Shown here in pieces: positions 34,584 through 42,988 of a stretch of DNA of 49,985 bases; positions within the stretch are counted from its first letter, which is position 1; each line of letters opens with the position of its first letter. The notes below the pieces were generated by a model, which ran no database searches, was not told where the DNA came from, and saw only the letters and a program-made list of their open reading frames with translations. A program made the translations under genes and the position numbers. Source of the DNA: Niastella yeongjuensis. Lineage in GTDB: Bacteria > Bacteroidota > Bacteroidia > Chitinophagales > Chitinophagaceae. The stretch spans positions 1-49,985 of the forward strand of contig NZ_FOCZ01000027.1 of the NCBI RefSeq assembly GCF_900110245.1. Reading direction: 5' to 3'.

Positions 34584-35402
34584 ATGGCAAAAACAATCTT
34601 TATTACCGGCGCCTCCCGTGGCTTTGGTAAATTATGGGCTGAAGCATTATTACAAAGAGGCGATAAAGTAATAGCAACCGCACGCGACATAAAGTCGCTG
34701 GATGACCTTGTAAAAAAATATGGTAATAATATTTTACCGCTGCAACTGGATGTAGTTGACCGCGCTGCGGGTTATGCCGCTATTCAAAAAGCAAAGGAAC
34801 ATTTTGGCAGCATCGATGTGTTGATCAATAACGCTGGTTATGGTTTGTTTGGCAGTGTGGAGGAAACCAGTGAACAAGATGCCCGCAGCATAATGGAAAC
34901 CAACTTCTTTGGTTTACTGTGGCTTACCCAGGCTGTATTGCCCATTATGCGTGCGCAGGGGCATGGCCATATTATTCAGGTATCTAGTGTTGTCGGATTG
35001 ATTGGTATTCCTGTGCTCGGCGTATACAATGCTTCGAAATTTGCCGTAGAAGGGGTGAGCGAAACACTGGCCACCGAAGTAAAGGGCTTCGGTATTAATA
35101 TTACCCTGGTTGAACCGAATTCTTATTCAACCGACTGGGGAGGTTCTTCCGCATCACATGCAGCTGCTATGCCTGAATATGAAGGAGTAAAGACCGCATT
35201 TTATGCTGCACTTTCCGATGACATGTTCGGGATTCCTGAGGCAACAACCCCTGCCATGTTGAAATTGATAGACAGTAACAATCCGCCTTTGCGTTTATTC
35301 CTTGGTAAATATAGTTACCCACTGGTTAAACAAAACTACGAAAGCCGTATGGCCGAATGGGACACCTGGAAGGAAGTGGCTGACAAAGCCCATGGAAAGT
35401 AA
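34584..35402 (+). CDS. short-chain dehydrogenase/reductase
   Basis: A Rossmann-fold oxidoreductase of 272 residues from the ATG at 34584 (a TTG at 34575 is in frame). It has the TGASRGFG cofactor motif near the N-terminus, LQLDVVD, NNAGYG, Ser in QVSSVVGLIG, and the YNASK catalytic Y-x-x-x-K. The segment KGFGINITLVEPNSYSTDWG is typical of classical NADP-dependent SDRs. Probably cytoplasmic and acting on a small alcohol or carbonyl. It lies between the two AraC paralogues; a hairpin follows at 35430-35457. Confidence 0.9.
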   Translation: MAKTIFITGASRGFGKLWAEALLQRGDKVIATARDIKSLDDLVKKYGNNILPLQLDVVDRAAGYAAIQKAKEHFGSIDVLINNAGYGLFGSVEETSEQDARSIMETNFFGLLWLTQAVLPIMRAQGHGHIIQVSSVVGLIGIPVLGVYNASKFAVEGVSETLATEVKGFGINITLVEPNSYSTDWGGSSASHAAAMPEYEGVKTAFYAALSDDMFGIPEATTPAMLKLIDSNNPPLRLFLGKYSYPLVKQNYESRMAEWDTWKEVADKAHGK

Positions 35403-35429
35403 CTTAATTTTATAGACTTGTAACATCGC

Positions 35430-35457
35430 AATCTACGCTGTACTTTCGGCGTAGATT
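35430..35457 (+). terminator. hairpin after the SDR gene, overlapping a promoter box
   Basis: AATCTACGC (35430-35438) pairs exactly with GCGTAGATT (35449-35457). The right arm contains the TAGATTTG box used by the next gene, so termination and initiation signals share bases. Confidence 0.6.
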
Positions 35458-35459
35458 TG
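35452..35459 (+). promoter_or_regulatory. TAnnTTTG -7 box for the second AraC gene
   Basis: TAGATTTG matches the Bacteroidota -7 consensus and lies 17 bases before the ATG at 35476. It overlaps the right arm of the hairpin at 35430-35457, so a protein bound to the inverted repeat could block it. Confidence 0.5.
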
Positions 35460-35475
35460 TGTAATTGTATCAATC

Positions 35476-36360
35476 ATGGAGCATTTTAAAAAACTGGCCG
35501 ATATACATCATTTCAATGCATTCCCGCCGCCGGAAAGTCCGCTGTTCAGCATTTACAGGTGTGAAAGGACCTGTGGGTTGGGCGACAGGGAATTCACTTC
35601 TGATTTTTACATGATCGGATTCAAGAAATTGAGGGCCGGTACCATCCTGTATGGCCGCACCAAGTACGATTCCGATTGCGGCAGCATGATCTTTATAAAA
35701 CCCCGCCAGGTAATTGAATTCAAAAGTGTGGAGTATGACGACAACGCATTTATCATCTTCATTCATGAAGATTTTCTGAACGGGCACTTCCTGCACAGTG
35801 AGATCAATAAATATGGTTTCTTTGATTATGAAGCCAATGAGGCGCTGCACCTGTCACCAACTGAAGAAAAGACCATGTGGGACCTGTATGGTAAAATAGA
35901 AACGGAATACTTCAATAATACCGATGAGTACAGCCGGGATATTATTCTCACACACATCGACTCCATTCTGAAATATTCGCAGCGGTTTTATAAACGGCAA
36001 TTCATCAGCCGCAAAGAGTTGTCGGGCAAAACAGTTTCTAAGTTCAACGATGTATTGGGCGCCTATTTTAAAAACGGGCTCGAGGAAGGATTGCCTTCTG
36101 TAAACGTACTGGCGGCACAACTCAACTTATCACCCCGTTACCTGAGTGACCTGCTGAAAAAGGAAACCGGCAAAACCGCCATCGAACTGATCCATATCTA
36201 TTTGATCAACGAAGCCAAGAACCGGCTCAAAACCGATGATCAAAGTGTTTCAGAAATAGCCTATGCCTTAGGTTTTGAAAACCTGCCTTATTTTTCAAGA
36301 CTGTTCAAAAAGGAAACGGGTATCAGCCCGAATCAATATAAAAAGGGGTTGATAAATTGA
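35476..36360 (+). CDS. AraC-family transcriptional regulator (copy 2)
   Basis: A 294-residue paralogue of the regulator at 33554-34471, with the same layout. The N-terminal sensing part has FYMIGFKKLRAGTILYGRTK and a KPRQVIEFKS turn. The DNA-binding part has LPSVNVLAAQLNLSPRYLSD and QSVSEIAYALGFENLPYFSR, then SPNQYKKG. The overall similarity to copy 1 is clear but the N-terminal domain diverges more than the HTH, as expected if they answer different ligands or targets. Confidence 0.9.
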   Translation: MEHFKKLADIHHFNAFPPPESPLFSIYRCERTCGLGDREFTSDFYMIGFKKLRAGTILYGRTKYDSDCGSMIFIKPRQVIEFKSVEYDDNAFIIFIHEDFLNGHFLHSEINKYGFFDYEANEALHLSPTEEKTMWDLYGKIETEYFNNTDEYSRDIILTHIDSILKYSQRFYKRQFISRKELSGKTVSKFNDVLGAYFKNGLEEGLPSVNVLAAQLNLSPRYLSDLLKKETGKTAIELIHIYLINEAKNRLKTDDQSVSEIAYALGFENLPYFSRLFKKETGISPNQYKKGLIN

Positions 36361-36366
36361 CTTCCC

Positions 36367-37386
36367 TTACCAATTCACTCTCGGGTTAACCCGTTCATCA
36401 AATTTAAAGATCTGAAAAGCCAGCATCAATTCGTGTGAGCCATTGCTGAACTGTTTCAGGGGTGATAACGTATAGTCGTATGCGTACGATACGTTGAAAT
36501 TACGGGCTACGTGCAAACCAACCATACCCGAGATGGCATCCTGGTAACGATAGGAGGCACCTACCCAAAAAGTATTTGCGATCATACATTTGGCGTTGAA
36601 GTCCCAGCCGGCAGGGTTTGAAAAATCGCTGCGTAACAAACCTGAGATCAATAACTGGGTGTTGTCGTATTCATTCAGCATAATATTATAACCGCCGCTG
36701 AGTATATACTGTCTTTTGTAAGTAGACAAGGAGTTTTGTGTATTGATAAATGTAGACTGTATAAGCTGTTGTGCAGAGACGCCTGCGAAAAAACGGCCTG
36801 AATACAACATAATACCCATGTTCAGATCGGGCGACCATTTGGTGCCGAAATCCTGTAACACCGCCGGGTCAAGCGCCTGATCGGGATAGATGTTTTTCGA
36901 CGGATCATATCGCAATTGCTGAAACCCGGCCGACAAACCCGCCGAAAGCGCTATCTCATCGGTCAGCGGTAAGTGCCAGGCGTATGAGAGATCTAAACAG
37001 TTGGAAACATAGGGGCCTATTATGTCCTGGTAGGCCACCATGCCAATACCATGATGGCGTTCAACGGGCAGTAGTTTAAAAAATGTTTCCCGGTCGTCTT
37101 CTTCGGGCAACGATTGGGGTGGGGCCTGTTCAACAGAATACCCCAATGGCAGGTTGGCGGTAACCCAGGTGGTAACCGGAGCACCCTGAATGCCGTTCCA
37201 TTGGCGGCGATGGCCAATGCGGATGTCGGCATAATTCTCCAGACCTGTCATGGCCGGGTTGGATAAAAAGTAGTTCAGTACATACTGGGTGGTTTGCGGC
37301 CGGCTTTGTGCACCGGCAGACAGGCAGCCAGTGATCATCAGCCCCAATACAGCTGCTGTTTTTATATGGTTGTTTATGCGAAACAT
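36367..37386 (-). CDS. PorP/SprF-family outer-membrane protein (type IX secretion associated)
   Basis: A 339-residue barrel-like protein. The signal peptide ends CLSAGAQ, followed by the family signature TQYVLNYFLSNPAMTGLENY and RIGHRRQWNGIQGAP. Beta strands such as LDLSYAWHLPLTDEIALSAG and NFNVSYAYDYTLSPLKQ continue to the end. SprF of Flavobacterium johnsoniae, a PorP-like protein, is needed to export its neighbour SprB, a T9SS substrate with a type-B C-terminal domain. The gene lies 28 bases behind the giant type-B-CTD protein, so it is probably its dedicated export or anchoring partner. It ends convergently with the second AraC gene, only 6 bases apart. Confidence 0.9.
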   Translation of the reverse strand: MFRINNHIKTAAVLGLMITGCLSAGAQSRPQTTQYVLNYFLSNPAMTGLENYADIRIGHRRQWNGIQGAPVTTWVTANLPLGYSVEQAPPQSLPEEDDRETFFKLLPVERHHGIGMVAYQDIIGPYVSNCLDLSYAWHLPLTDEIALSAGLSAGFQQLRYDPSKNIYPDQALDPAVLQDFGTKWSPDLNMGIMLYSGRFFAGVSAQQLIQSTFINTQNSLSTYKRQYILSGGYNIMLNEYDNTQLLISGLLRSDFSNPAGWDFNAKCMIANTFWVGASYRYQDAISGMVGLHVARNFNVSYAYDYTLSPLKQFSNGSHELMLAFQIFKFDERVNPRVNW

Positions 37387-37414
37387 ATGTGAAGGTTTAG
37401 GTGAGTAGTGGTTA

Positions 37415-40400
37415 TTATTTTAACAGGTTGATCCAGCCATTGACGGGTTGACTGCCATCTTTCAGATCGAGCACATAGTAATACACGCCGGCCGGCAGTT
37501 CATGGCCGCCGCTGGTGCCATCCCATTTAAGACCCGGTCCTTTTGCCTCGAAAACTTTATTGCCGTTGCGGTTAAAGATCTGCACCATGGCGTTAGGGAA
37601 TTGGATTAGCTCTTTTACCGTCCAGTAATCATTGATGCCATCATGATTGGGCGAGAACGTATTGGGCACCTGGGTTAGATCGATCAACTGTACGTTGATC
37701 TGAAAATCTTTCTCACAGCCCTGTGCAGTAGTAACAGCTACTTTATACAAACCCGATTGGGTTACTTTGGCTACCGCGGAATGATCGCCCGTGCTCCAGG
37801 CATATGTGCCATTGTTTACAGCAGGCGCCGTTAATTGAAAGTAATGGGTATTGCCTGCCATCATCGGACCTGCGGAAGAAATAGCGCCCGAAGGGTAGGG
37901 GTTCACTGCTACTGCAATGGCATCGCTCACCGGAGACGTACAACCGTTGTTGTCTGTAATGCGAACCGAATAATTGCCGCTTTTGTTTACCGTAATATTG
38001 GCTGCATGGCTGCCGGTTGACCATTGGTACGCAGTAGTGGCAGCAGTTGAAAGTGTAACACTGTTGCCATCACAGAAAGACAGCGGTCCGCTGGCGGTAA
38101 TAACAGGTTGCGCAGGGATCGGGTTCACTGTTACTATGGCGGCATCGCTTACAGGCGATTGACAGCCATTGGCATCTGCTACCTGTACCGTATACGTGCC
38201 TGCCTGCGTAATTAAAATTTGTTTGTTGGCACTACCATTCGACCAGGTATAAGTAGCGGCCGAAGGACTGCTTAAGGTAACTGCACCGCCCTGACAAAAA
38301 GTGGTGGTGCCGCTGGCTGCAATAACCGGCTTGGCTGGTAATGAATTTACCGTAACCACCACTGCATCACTGAGCGGCGATGTACAACCATTGCCATCCG
38401 TTACTTTCACGGTGAAAGCGCCTGATGCGGTAACCGGCAAACTTTGGCCCGTATTACCATTTGACCAGGCATTGCCTGCCAGGGCTGAGCTGGTTAAGAT
38501 GACAGAGCCACCATTACAGAATGTAGTAGTGCTTCCCGGTGTAATAACCGGTTTTGCCGGTAAAGGATTTACGGTAAGCAGGGCGGCTGTGCTGGTTTCA
38601 GTTCCACAGGTACCCGTAACCACGCATTGAAACAGACCAGTGCCCAGTCCGTTTACATTGGCAACGCCCAATGCATTGGTGGTGGTACCGCTGTACAAAC
38701 TGCCGTCATTGATATCGCCGCCATTGTACTGCCATTTGTAAGTTATGTTGGTGCCGGTAGCGCTTACGGAGAACCCGGTAGCTGCGGCATCGCAGATGGT
38801 TATGGGTTGAGGCGGTGTGCCGATCACTGTTTTGGGTTGAACGGTAACATGTACCGGGCCGGTTGAGGCCGAACACCCATTATCGTTACTCACCTGCACG
38901 CTGTAATCGCCGGTTTGCGTGATCTTTTTATAGCGGGTTGTCTCTCCGGTCGCCCACAGGTAATTATAAGGCATTTCATATTGCCATACATCTACATTGC
39001 CGCCGGTGTTTTGTGCACCGGTTGAAATGTAGGCATGGTGGCCAATTACCATGGCAACGGTGCCGTAGCGGCCGCGGGGAATATCGGCTATGCGTGCCCA
39101 GGTGAGGGTAGCCGGATCCAGTTGCCACATGTCGGTTTTGATAGGACCATTATTTCCTGTGCCCACATAAGCCTTATGGCCATCAGTAAAACCGATGCCG
39201 CCGCCACGTGGTCCACCGGGAAAATCAGGCAGGATGGTCCAGGTATCGGAACCTGGGTCGTATTGTAAACAATCCGCCGATTGAGGAGCGGCAGGATTAC
39301 TGCGGGTAGAGTTGCCGGTGATAAGATACCCTTTGCCATTCAATGCAAAGGCTGGTGCATAGCTCATGCCGAACGGCATATCATTTTTGCGTGTCCAGGT
39401 ATCTTTCACCAGATCGTATTCCCATACTTCAGCTACCGTAGTGCTGCCATTCAATCCACCGGCAATGATCAGTTTGTCATTTAAAAGAAAGCCCTGCACC
39501 CTGTTTGTTACGTTAATGGGACCGGTTGACTTTTTTACCCATGAATTGTAGGTAGGGTCGTACATATACATGGTTTTGTCTGTGCTGCCCAGGATCCATC
39601 CCTTGCCATTCCATGTAATGGCAGGGGCAACGCCTATTGCCTGTAGCATATTGGCCTGTTGCGCCCAGGTATCGGTTACAGGGTCATATTTCCAAACCTG
39701 ATTGGGGGCCGCACTGCCTCCACAAAAATAACCGGTAGAACCAACCGTAAAGCCGGAAGCGTATACTGTAGACCCTCCCGGAAAGTCGCCTTTCTGTGTC
39801 CATATATCACCACCTGCAAATAAGGTATCAGGCGTACCCTCGCAAAAAGTGGTACCTGCTGCTGAAACCCTGATAGGCGTTGTGGTAAAATTGGCTGCGG
39901 TAACCGTAAGCGGCGCAGTGCTGAGTGTGCAACCTTCTATATCACTTATAGTGGCGCTGTAATTACCAGGTGAATTTACGGTGAAAGATAATTGGGTTGA
40001 CCCATCTGGCCATTGAACGGTATTAGTGGGATGGTATTCCCAGATCTGTCTGTTGCCAACCGAGCCAAAACATACAATGCCCTTATCGTGAAAGCCAAAA
40101 GCTGCGGGGCCCCATTGAGCTGGCCCGGTGTAATTAGATTTCTTGGCCCAGACACCGTTATAAAACTCCCATAGCTCTGCAGTAGAGCCAATAACGTTGG
40201 CAAAGCCACATACTATGTAAGCATGCTCCTGAATGGTAAAAGCCGCAGCGGTACGCCGGCCCTGGCCTGGCAGATTAGCCTCTGCGAACCATGTGTTTAG
40301 AACAGGATCATATTGCCAGCAGTCGTTGGCGTTATTGGCGCCGCCTAGTAACCAGCCGGTAGCTACATAACCTTTATTGTTGAGGCTAAATGCAACTGGC

Positions 40401-41260
40401 TCCCTTCGTCCAGTGCCTGGAAAGTCAGCAATAGGGGCCCAGGTATCGGTTGCCGGATCATACGACCAAAAAGTAAGCGGATAAGTACCTGACTTTGCCC
40501 CTAAGCCTACATACCCTTTATTACCAACCGAAAAACCTGCCGCCGCAGTGGTAGCACCACCGGGATAACCGGCTTTGGCCGTCCAGGTATTTGCAAAGGG
40601 GTCATATTCCCACCAATCACCAAAAGTGGTAGTACCGTTGTTGCCCAGGCCTACATACCCTTTATTGTTAATAACCATACTGGTCGCAAATACGCGTCCG
40701 CCAGTACCGGGAACATCTGCCTTTTGTGTCCAGGTTGAGGTGGCTTCATCGTATTCCCAGAAATCTGAACGAAAAGTACCGCTATTGGTTCCTCCTCCAA
40801 TATATCCCTTTGAACCAATCGCAAAACTTACACCTTCGGTACGACCGCCTACGGCTATGTCAAAATCCCGTTTTCGCACCCAGATATTCCCCGTGTCGGC
40901 ATACAGCGTAAGGCTTTGTCCCGAACACAACACCGGCGTATCGGCCGGGATCACCGGTGGCAATAACGCTTTTTCTTTTATCACTACCGGATCTGAAGTC
41001 AGGTTACAGGCGCCGCCGTCAGTAACAGTGACAGTGTACGTACCCGCACCCACTATTATGGAAGCAGTGTTCACGTTGCCGTTTGACCAGGTATAGGTTA
41101 ACGCGGGGTCCATTTTAATGTACAGGGTGGTTGTTCCGCCCGGGCAAACCGTGGCGGCTTTGCTGATCACAACAGGTTTTATGCATTGCGCAGTTGCCTG
41201 TTGCAAAAACAACATCCATGTAATGAATAGCGTAAACAGGAAAGAGTAAAACTTTTTCAT
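37415..41260 (-). CDS. giant kelch/Ig-like cell-surface protein with T9SS type-B sorting domain
   Basis: A 1281-residue exported protein. A signal peptide is followed by a Cys-containing Ig/SprB-like unit (TVCPGGTTTLYIKMDP). Two blocks of kelch-like blades follow (about 125-420 and 480-780) with recurring GKGYVGLG..W.YDP..NTW motifs. Four Ig-like units follow (about 790-1170), each with FC.G..V.LS, WSNG and VTD.NGC.SP..D. The C-terminal type-B sorting domain has NTFSPNHDGINDYW, VQIFNRNG, VFEAKGPG and LPAGVYYYVLDLKDG. Such CTDs direct export by the type IX system, and the propellers suggest an adhesin or glycan-binding role. It lies between the DUF4907 gene and PorP/SprF on the same strand. 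Confidence 0.9.
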   Translation of the reverse strand: MKKFYSFLFTLFITWMLFLQQATAQCIKPVVISKAATVCPGGTTTLYIKMDPALTYTWSNGNVNTASIIVGAGTYTVTVTDGGACNLTSDPVVIKEKALLPPVIPADTPVLCSGQSLTLYADTGNIWVRKRDFDIAVGGRTEGVSFAIGSKGYIGGGTNSGTFRSDFWEYDEATSTWTQKADVPGTGGRVFATSMVINNKGYVGLGNNGTTTFGDWWEYDPFANTWTAKAGYPGGATTAAAGFSVGNKGYVGLGAKSGTYPLTFWSYDPATDTWAPIADFPGTGRREPVAFSLNNKGYVATGWLLGGANNANDCWQYDPVLNTWFAEANLPGQGRRTAAAFTIQEHAYIVCGFANVIGSTAELWEFYNGVWAKKSNYTGPAQWGPAAFGFHDKGIVCFGSVGNRQIWEYHPTNTVQWPDGSTQLSFTVNSPGNYSATISDIEGCTLSTAPLTVTAANFTTTPIRVSAAGTTFCEGTPDTLFAGGDIWTQKGDFPGGSTVYASGFTVGSTGYFCGGSAAPNQVWKYDPVTDTWAQQANMLQAIGVAPAITWNGKGWILGSTDKTMYMYDPTYNSWVKKSTGPINVTNRVQGFLLNDKLIIAGGLNGSTTVAEVWEYDLVKDTWTRKNDMPFGMSYAPAFALNGKGYLITGNSTRSNPAAPQSADCLQYDPGSDTWTILPDFPGGPRGGGIGFTDGHKAYVGTGNNGPIKTDMWQLDPATLTWARIADIPRGRYGTVAMVIGHHAYISTGAQNTGGNVDVWQYEMPYNYLWATGETTRYKKITQTGDYSVQVSNDNGCSASTGPVHVTVQPKTVIGTPPQPITICDAAATGFSVSATGTNITYKWQYNGGDINDGSLYSGTTTNALGVANVNGLGTGLFQCVVTGTCGTETSTAALLTVNPLPAKPVITPGSTTTFCNGGSVILTSSALAGNAWSNGNTGQSLPVTASGAFTVKVTDGNGCTSPLSDAVVVTVNSLPAKPVIAASGTTTFCQGGAVTLSSPSAATYTWSNGSANKQILITQAGTYTVQVADANGCQSPVSDAAIVTVNPIPAQPVITASGPLSFCDGNSVTLSTAATTAYQWSTGSHAANITVNKSGNYSVRITDNNGCTSPVSDAIAVAVNPYPSGAISSAGPMMAGNTHYFQLTAPAVNNGTYAWSTGDHSAVAKVTQSGLYKVAVTTAQGCEKDFQINVQLIDLTQVPNTFSPNHDGINDYWTVKELIQFPNAMVQIFNRNGNKVFEAKGPGLKWDGTSGGHELPAGVYYYVLDLKDGSQPVNGWINLLK

Positions 41261-41302
41261 GTGGTTATGGGGAATGTTGATGTTAGTTGGGCTTAAGACA
41301 TG

Positions 41303-41641
41303 TTACAGTACATGCAATTGTTTCAGTTCTTCCGTTGAAACGGTTGGCGGAAAAATGTTTTGTTGCAATTTGCTCACTACCAGTCCGGCTACTTTGGTGG
41401 CAGCGGCTGCAGTGGTAAAACCTGTATTACCGGTTTGACCGGGAACGGTTTCCTGGTGGATCATTTTTTTAGGACCCGAGTAGATATCATAACCAAAACT
41501 GTTGTTGGCCTGTTTAAAAACCTGGTAATGGTATTTTTTGGCCACAGGAGTACTGTCGGCAGGTGGTTTTGGAAGGATATTGCTGGCCGATACGGCACTA
41601 AAGAAACCAGTGCATACAAACAGGGTAACCAATTTTTTCAT
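41303..41641 (-). CDS. DUF4907 small exported protein
   Basis: A 112-residue exported protein. The signal peptide ends SAVSASN, followed by DUF4907: KYHYQVFKQANNSFGYDIYS, then MIHQETVPG, GNTGFTTAAAATKVAGLVVS and IFPPTVSTEELK. The function of DUF4907 is not known. It is the first gene of the unit with the kelch type-B-CTD protein (42 bases between) and PorP/SprF, so a role in folding, export or display of that protein is plausible. A TACATTTA element on the minus strand (41655-41662) might be its -7 box, though the last base is not G. Confidence 0.84.
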   Translation of the reverse strand: MKKLVTLFVCTGFFSAVSASNILPKPPADSTPVAKKYHYQVFKQANNSFGYDIYSGPKKMIHQETVPGQTGNTGFTTAAAATKVAGLVVSKLQQNIFPPTVSTEELKQLHVL

Positions 41642-41902
41642 GGGGGTAAATTGATAAATGTAAAGTACTGATCAACAGCAATAATAGGTTGCTACAAAAT
41701 CCGATGCAAGATAGTCTGCGAAATGATATATGTAAATGAAAAGTATGTGAATTGCGGGTAGCTGTATGCAAATGGGAACAATTTGTATGTAAAAAATCTG
41801 GTATTTGATTAACGTTGAAACATTTGTCGGCCATAGAGCGATGGCCTAAAATGTATGAATTATGTCCTTTAAGACAAGGCAAACAGTTACTAGCTTTGTA
41901 TT

Positions 41903-42895
41903 ATGGCAAGGAAACAGGTTGTAATTGTAACCATCAGCAGTAATATGCTCGTTGTGATTGCCGGGCCTACCGATGTTTTTTTCATCGCCAACAAGATCCT
42001 TGAAAGCCGCGGCATCACCGATGGCTATGAGGTGGTGGTAGCAGCTGCTACGGCCGATAAAAAAATTGATACGGGCACGGGGATGAGCATCGTTTGCCAG
42101 CAGGCGGTAATGGACATAAATACCCCTATCGATACCCTTATCATTGGTGGATATGACGCCCGCGATTCCAGTCAGCCCGCATTGAAAGATTTTTACGACT
42201 GGTTAGCTACGCGGGATGAGAGAAATACCCGGCGGATCGCTTCGGTCTGCAGCGGCGCCTTTGCCCTGGCAAAAGCCGGCATTTTAGACGGACGAAAAGC
42301 AACCACCCATTGGTTCTACGCCGATAAACTAAAGCAGGAATATCCGGAAGTACAGGTGAACGGCGATCCTATGTATACGCAGGATGGGCATGTGTATTCT
42401 TCAGCAGGCGGTTCCTCGGGGATTGACCTGGCCCTGGCAATGGTTGAACAGGATTTTGGGAAGGATATAGCGGGCAGTGTAGCCAAACGCATGGTCTTTT
42501 ATTTGAACCGGCCCGGGTTCCAGGCACAATTTGGCAATTTGTTACCGACTTACGATTCCCAACACATTGCGCAAAAAACACAGACCTGGCTCACCGAACA
42601 TTTACACGAAAAACTGGATGTAAACCAGGTGGCGGAACAGATGAATATGAGCACCCGGAACTTTACCCGCGTGTTTACCAAACAGACCGGTATGCCGCCG
42701 GCAAAATTTATAGAAAAACTAAGGGTAGAAGCGGCGCGCAAATACCTGGAAGACACTGATATTTCCATTGAACGAATTGCTGACTTATGTGGTTTGGGCG
42801 GACTGGTCTCTATGCGACGAACATTCTTACGCCACCTCATGACCACACCTTCTGATTACAGGCGTTCGTTCAGAACTTCCCTGAAAGAAGCTTAA
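41903..42895 (+). CDS. GlxA-like AraC regulator with DJ-1/PfpI amidotransferase-type domain
   Basis: A 330-residue regulator. The N-terminal DJ-1/PfpI-like domain (about 1-200) starts QVVIVTISSNMLVVIAGPTD. It keeps a Cys at the nucleophile-elbow position (C116 in SVCSGAFALAKAG) and the ATTHW segment, but in this family it is a sensor rather than an enzyme. The AraC-type HTH pair is at about 225-325: LDVNQVAEQMNMSTRNFTRV and ISIERIADLCGLGGLVSMRR. A TAGCTTTG element (41891-41898) lies only 5 bases before the ATG, so if used the message would be leaderless. It is directly upstream of the DHA2 exporter (93 bases), a likely target. Confidence 0.9.
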   Translation: MARKQVVIVTISSNMLVVIAGPTDVFFIANKILESRGITDGYEVVVAAATADKKIDTGTGMSIVCQQAVMDINTPIDTLIIGGYDARDSSQPALKDFYDWLATRDERNTRRIASVCSGAFALAKAGILDGRKATTHWFYADKLKQEYPEVQVNGDPMYTQDGHVYSSAGGSSGIDLALAMVEQDFGKDIAGSVAKRMVFYLNRPGFQAQFGNLLPTYDSQHIAQKTQTWLTEHLHEKLDVNQVAEQMNMSTRNFTRVFTKQTGMPPAKFIEKLRVEAARKYLEDTDISIERIADLCGLGGLVSMRRTFLRHLMTTPSDYRRSFRTSLKEA

Positions 42896-42962
42896 TACTT
42901 TATTGAACCTGTTTTGAACCTGGCCTTTGCGGGTATCGGGAGGTTATTGCTATAACTAAAAA

Positions 42963-42978
42963 TATACCAACTGGTATA
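42963..42978. promoter_or_regulatory. perfect palindromic operator candidate before the DHA2 exporter
   Basis: TATACC (42963-42968) and GGTATA (42973-42978) are exact inverted arms around four bases, just before the exporter start at 42989. The size and place fit a TetR/MarR-type or AraC-type dimer site overlapping the leader; the protein that binds it is unknown. Confidence 0.5.
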
Positions 42979-42988
42979 AAGCAGACAT

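Noticed and set aside
40575..41096. 173-codon frame on the plus strand
   Set aside because: It is a Pro/Val-rich shadow of the kelch repeats on the other strand.
41891..41898. TAGCTTTG as certain promoter of the GlxA-like gene
   Set aside because: It is only 5 bases from the ATG, so the message would be leaderless; kept only as a remark.
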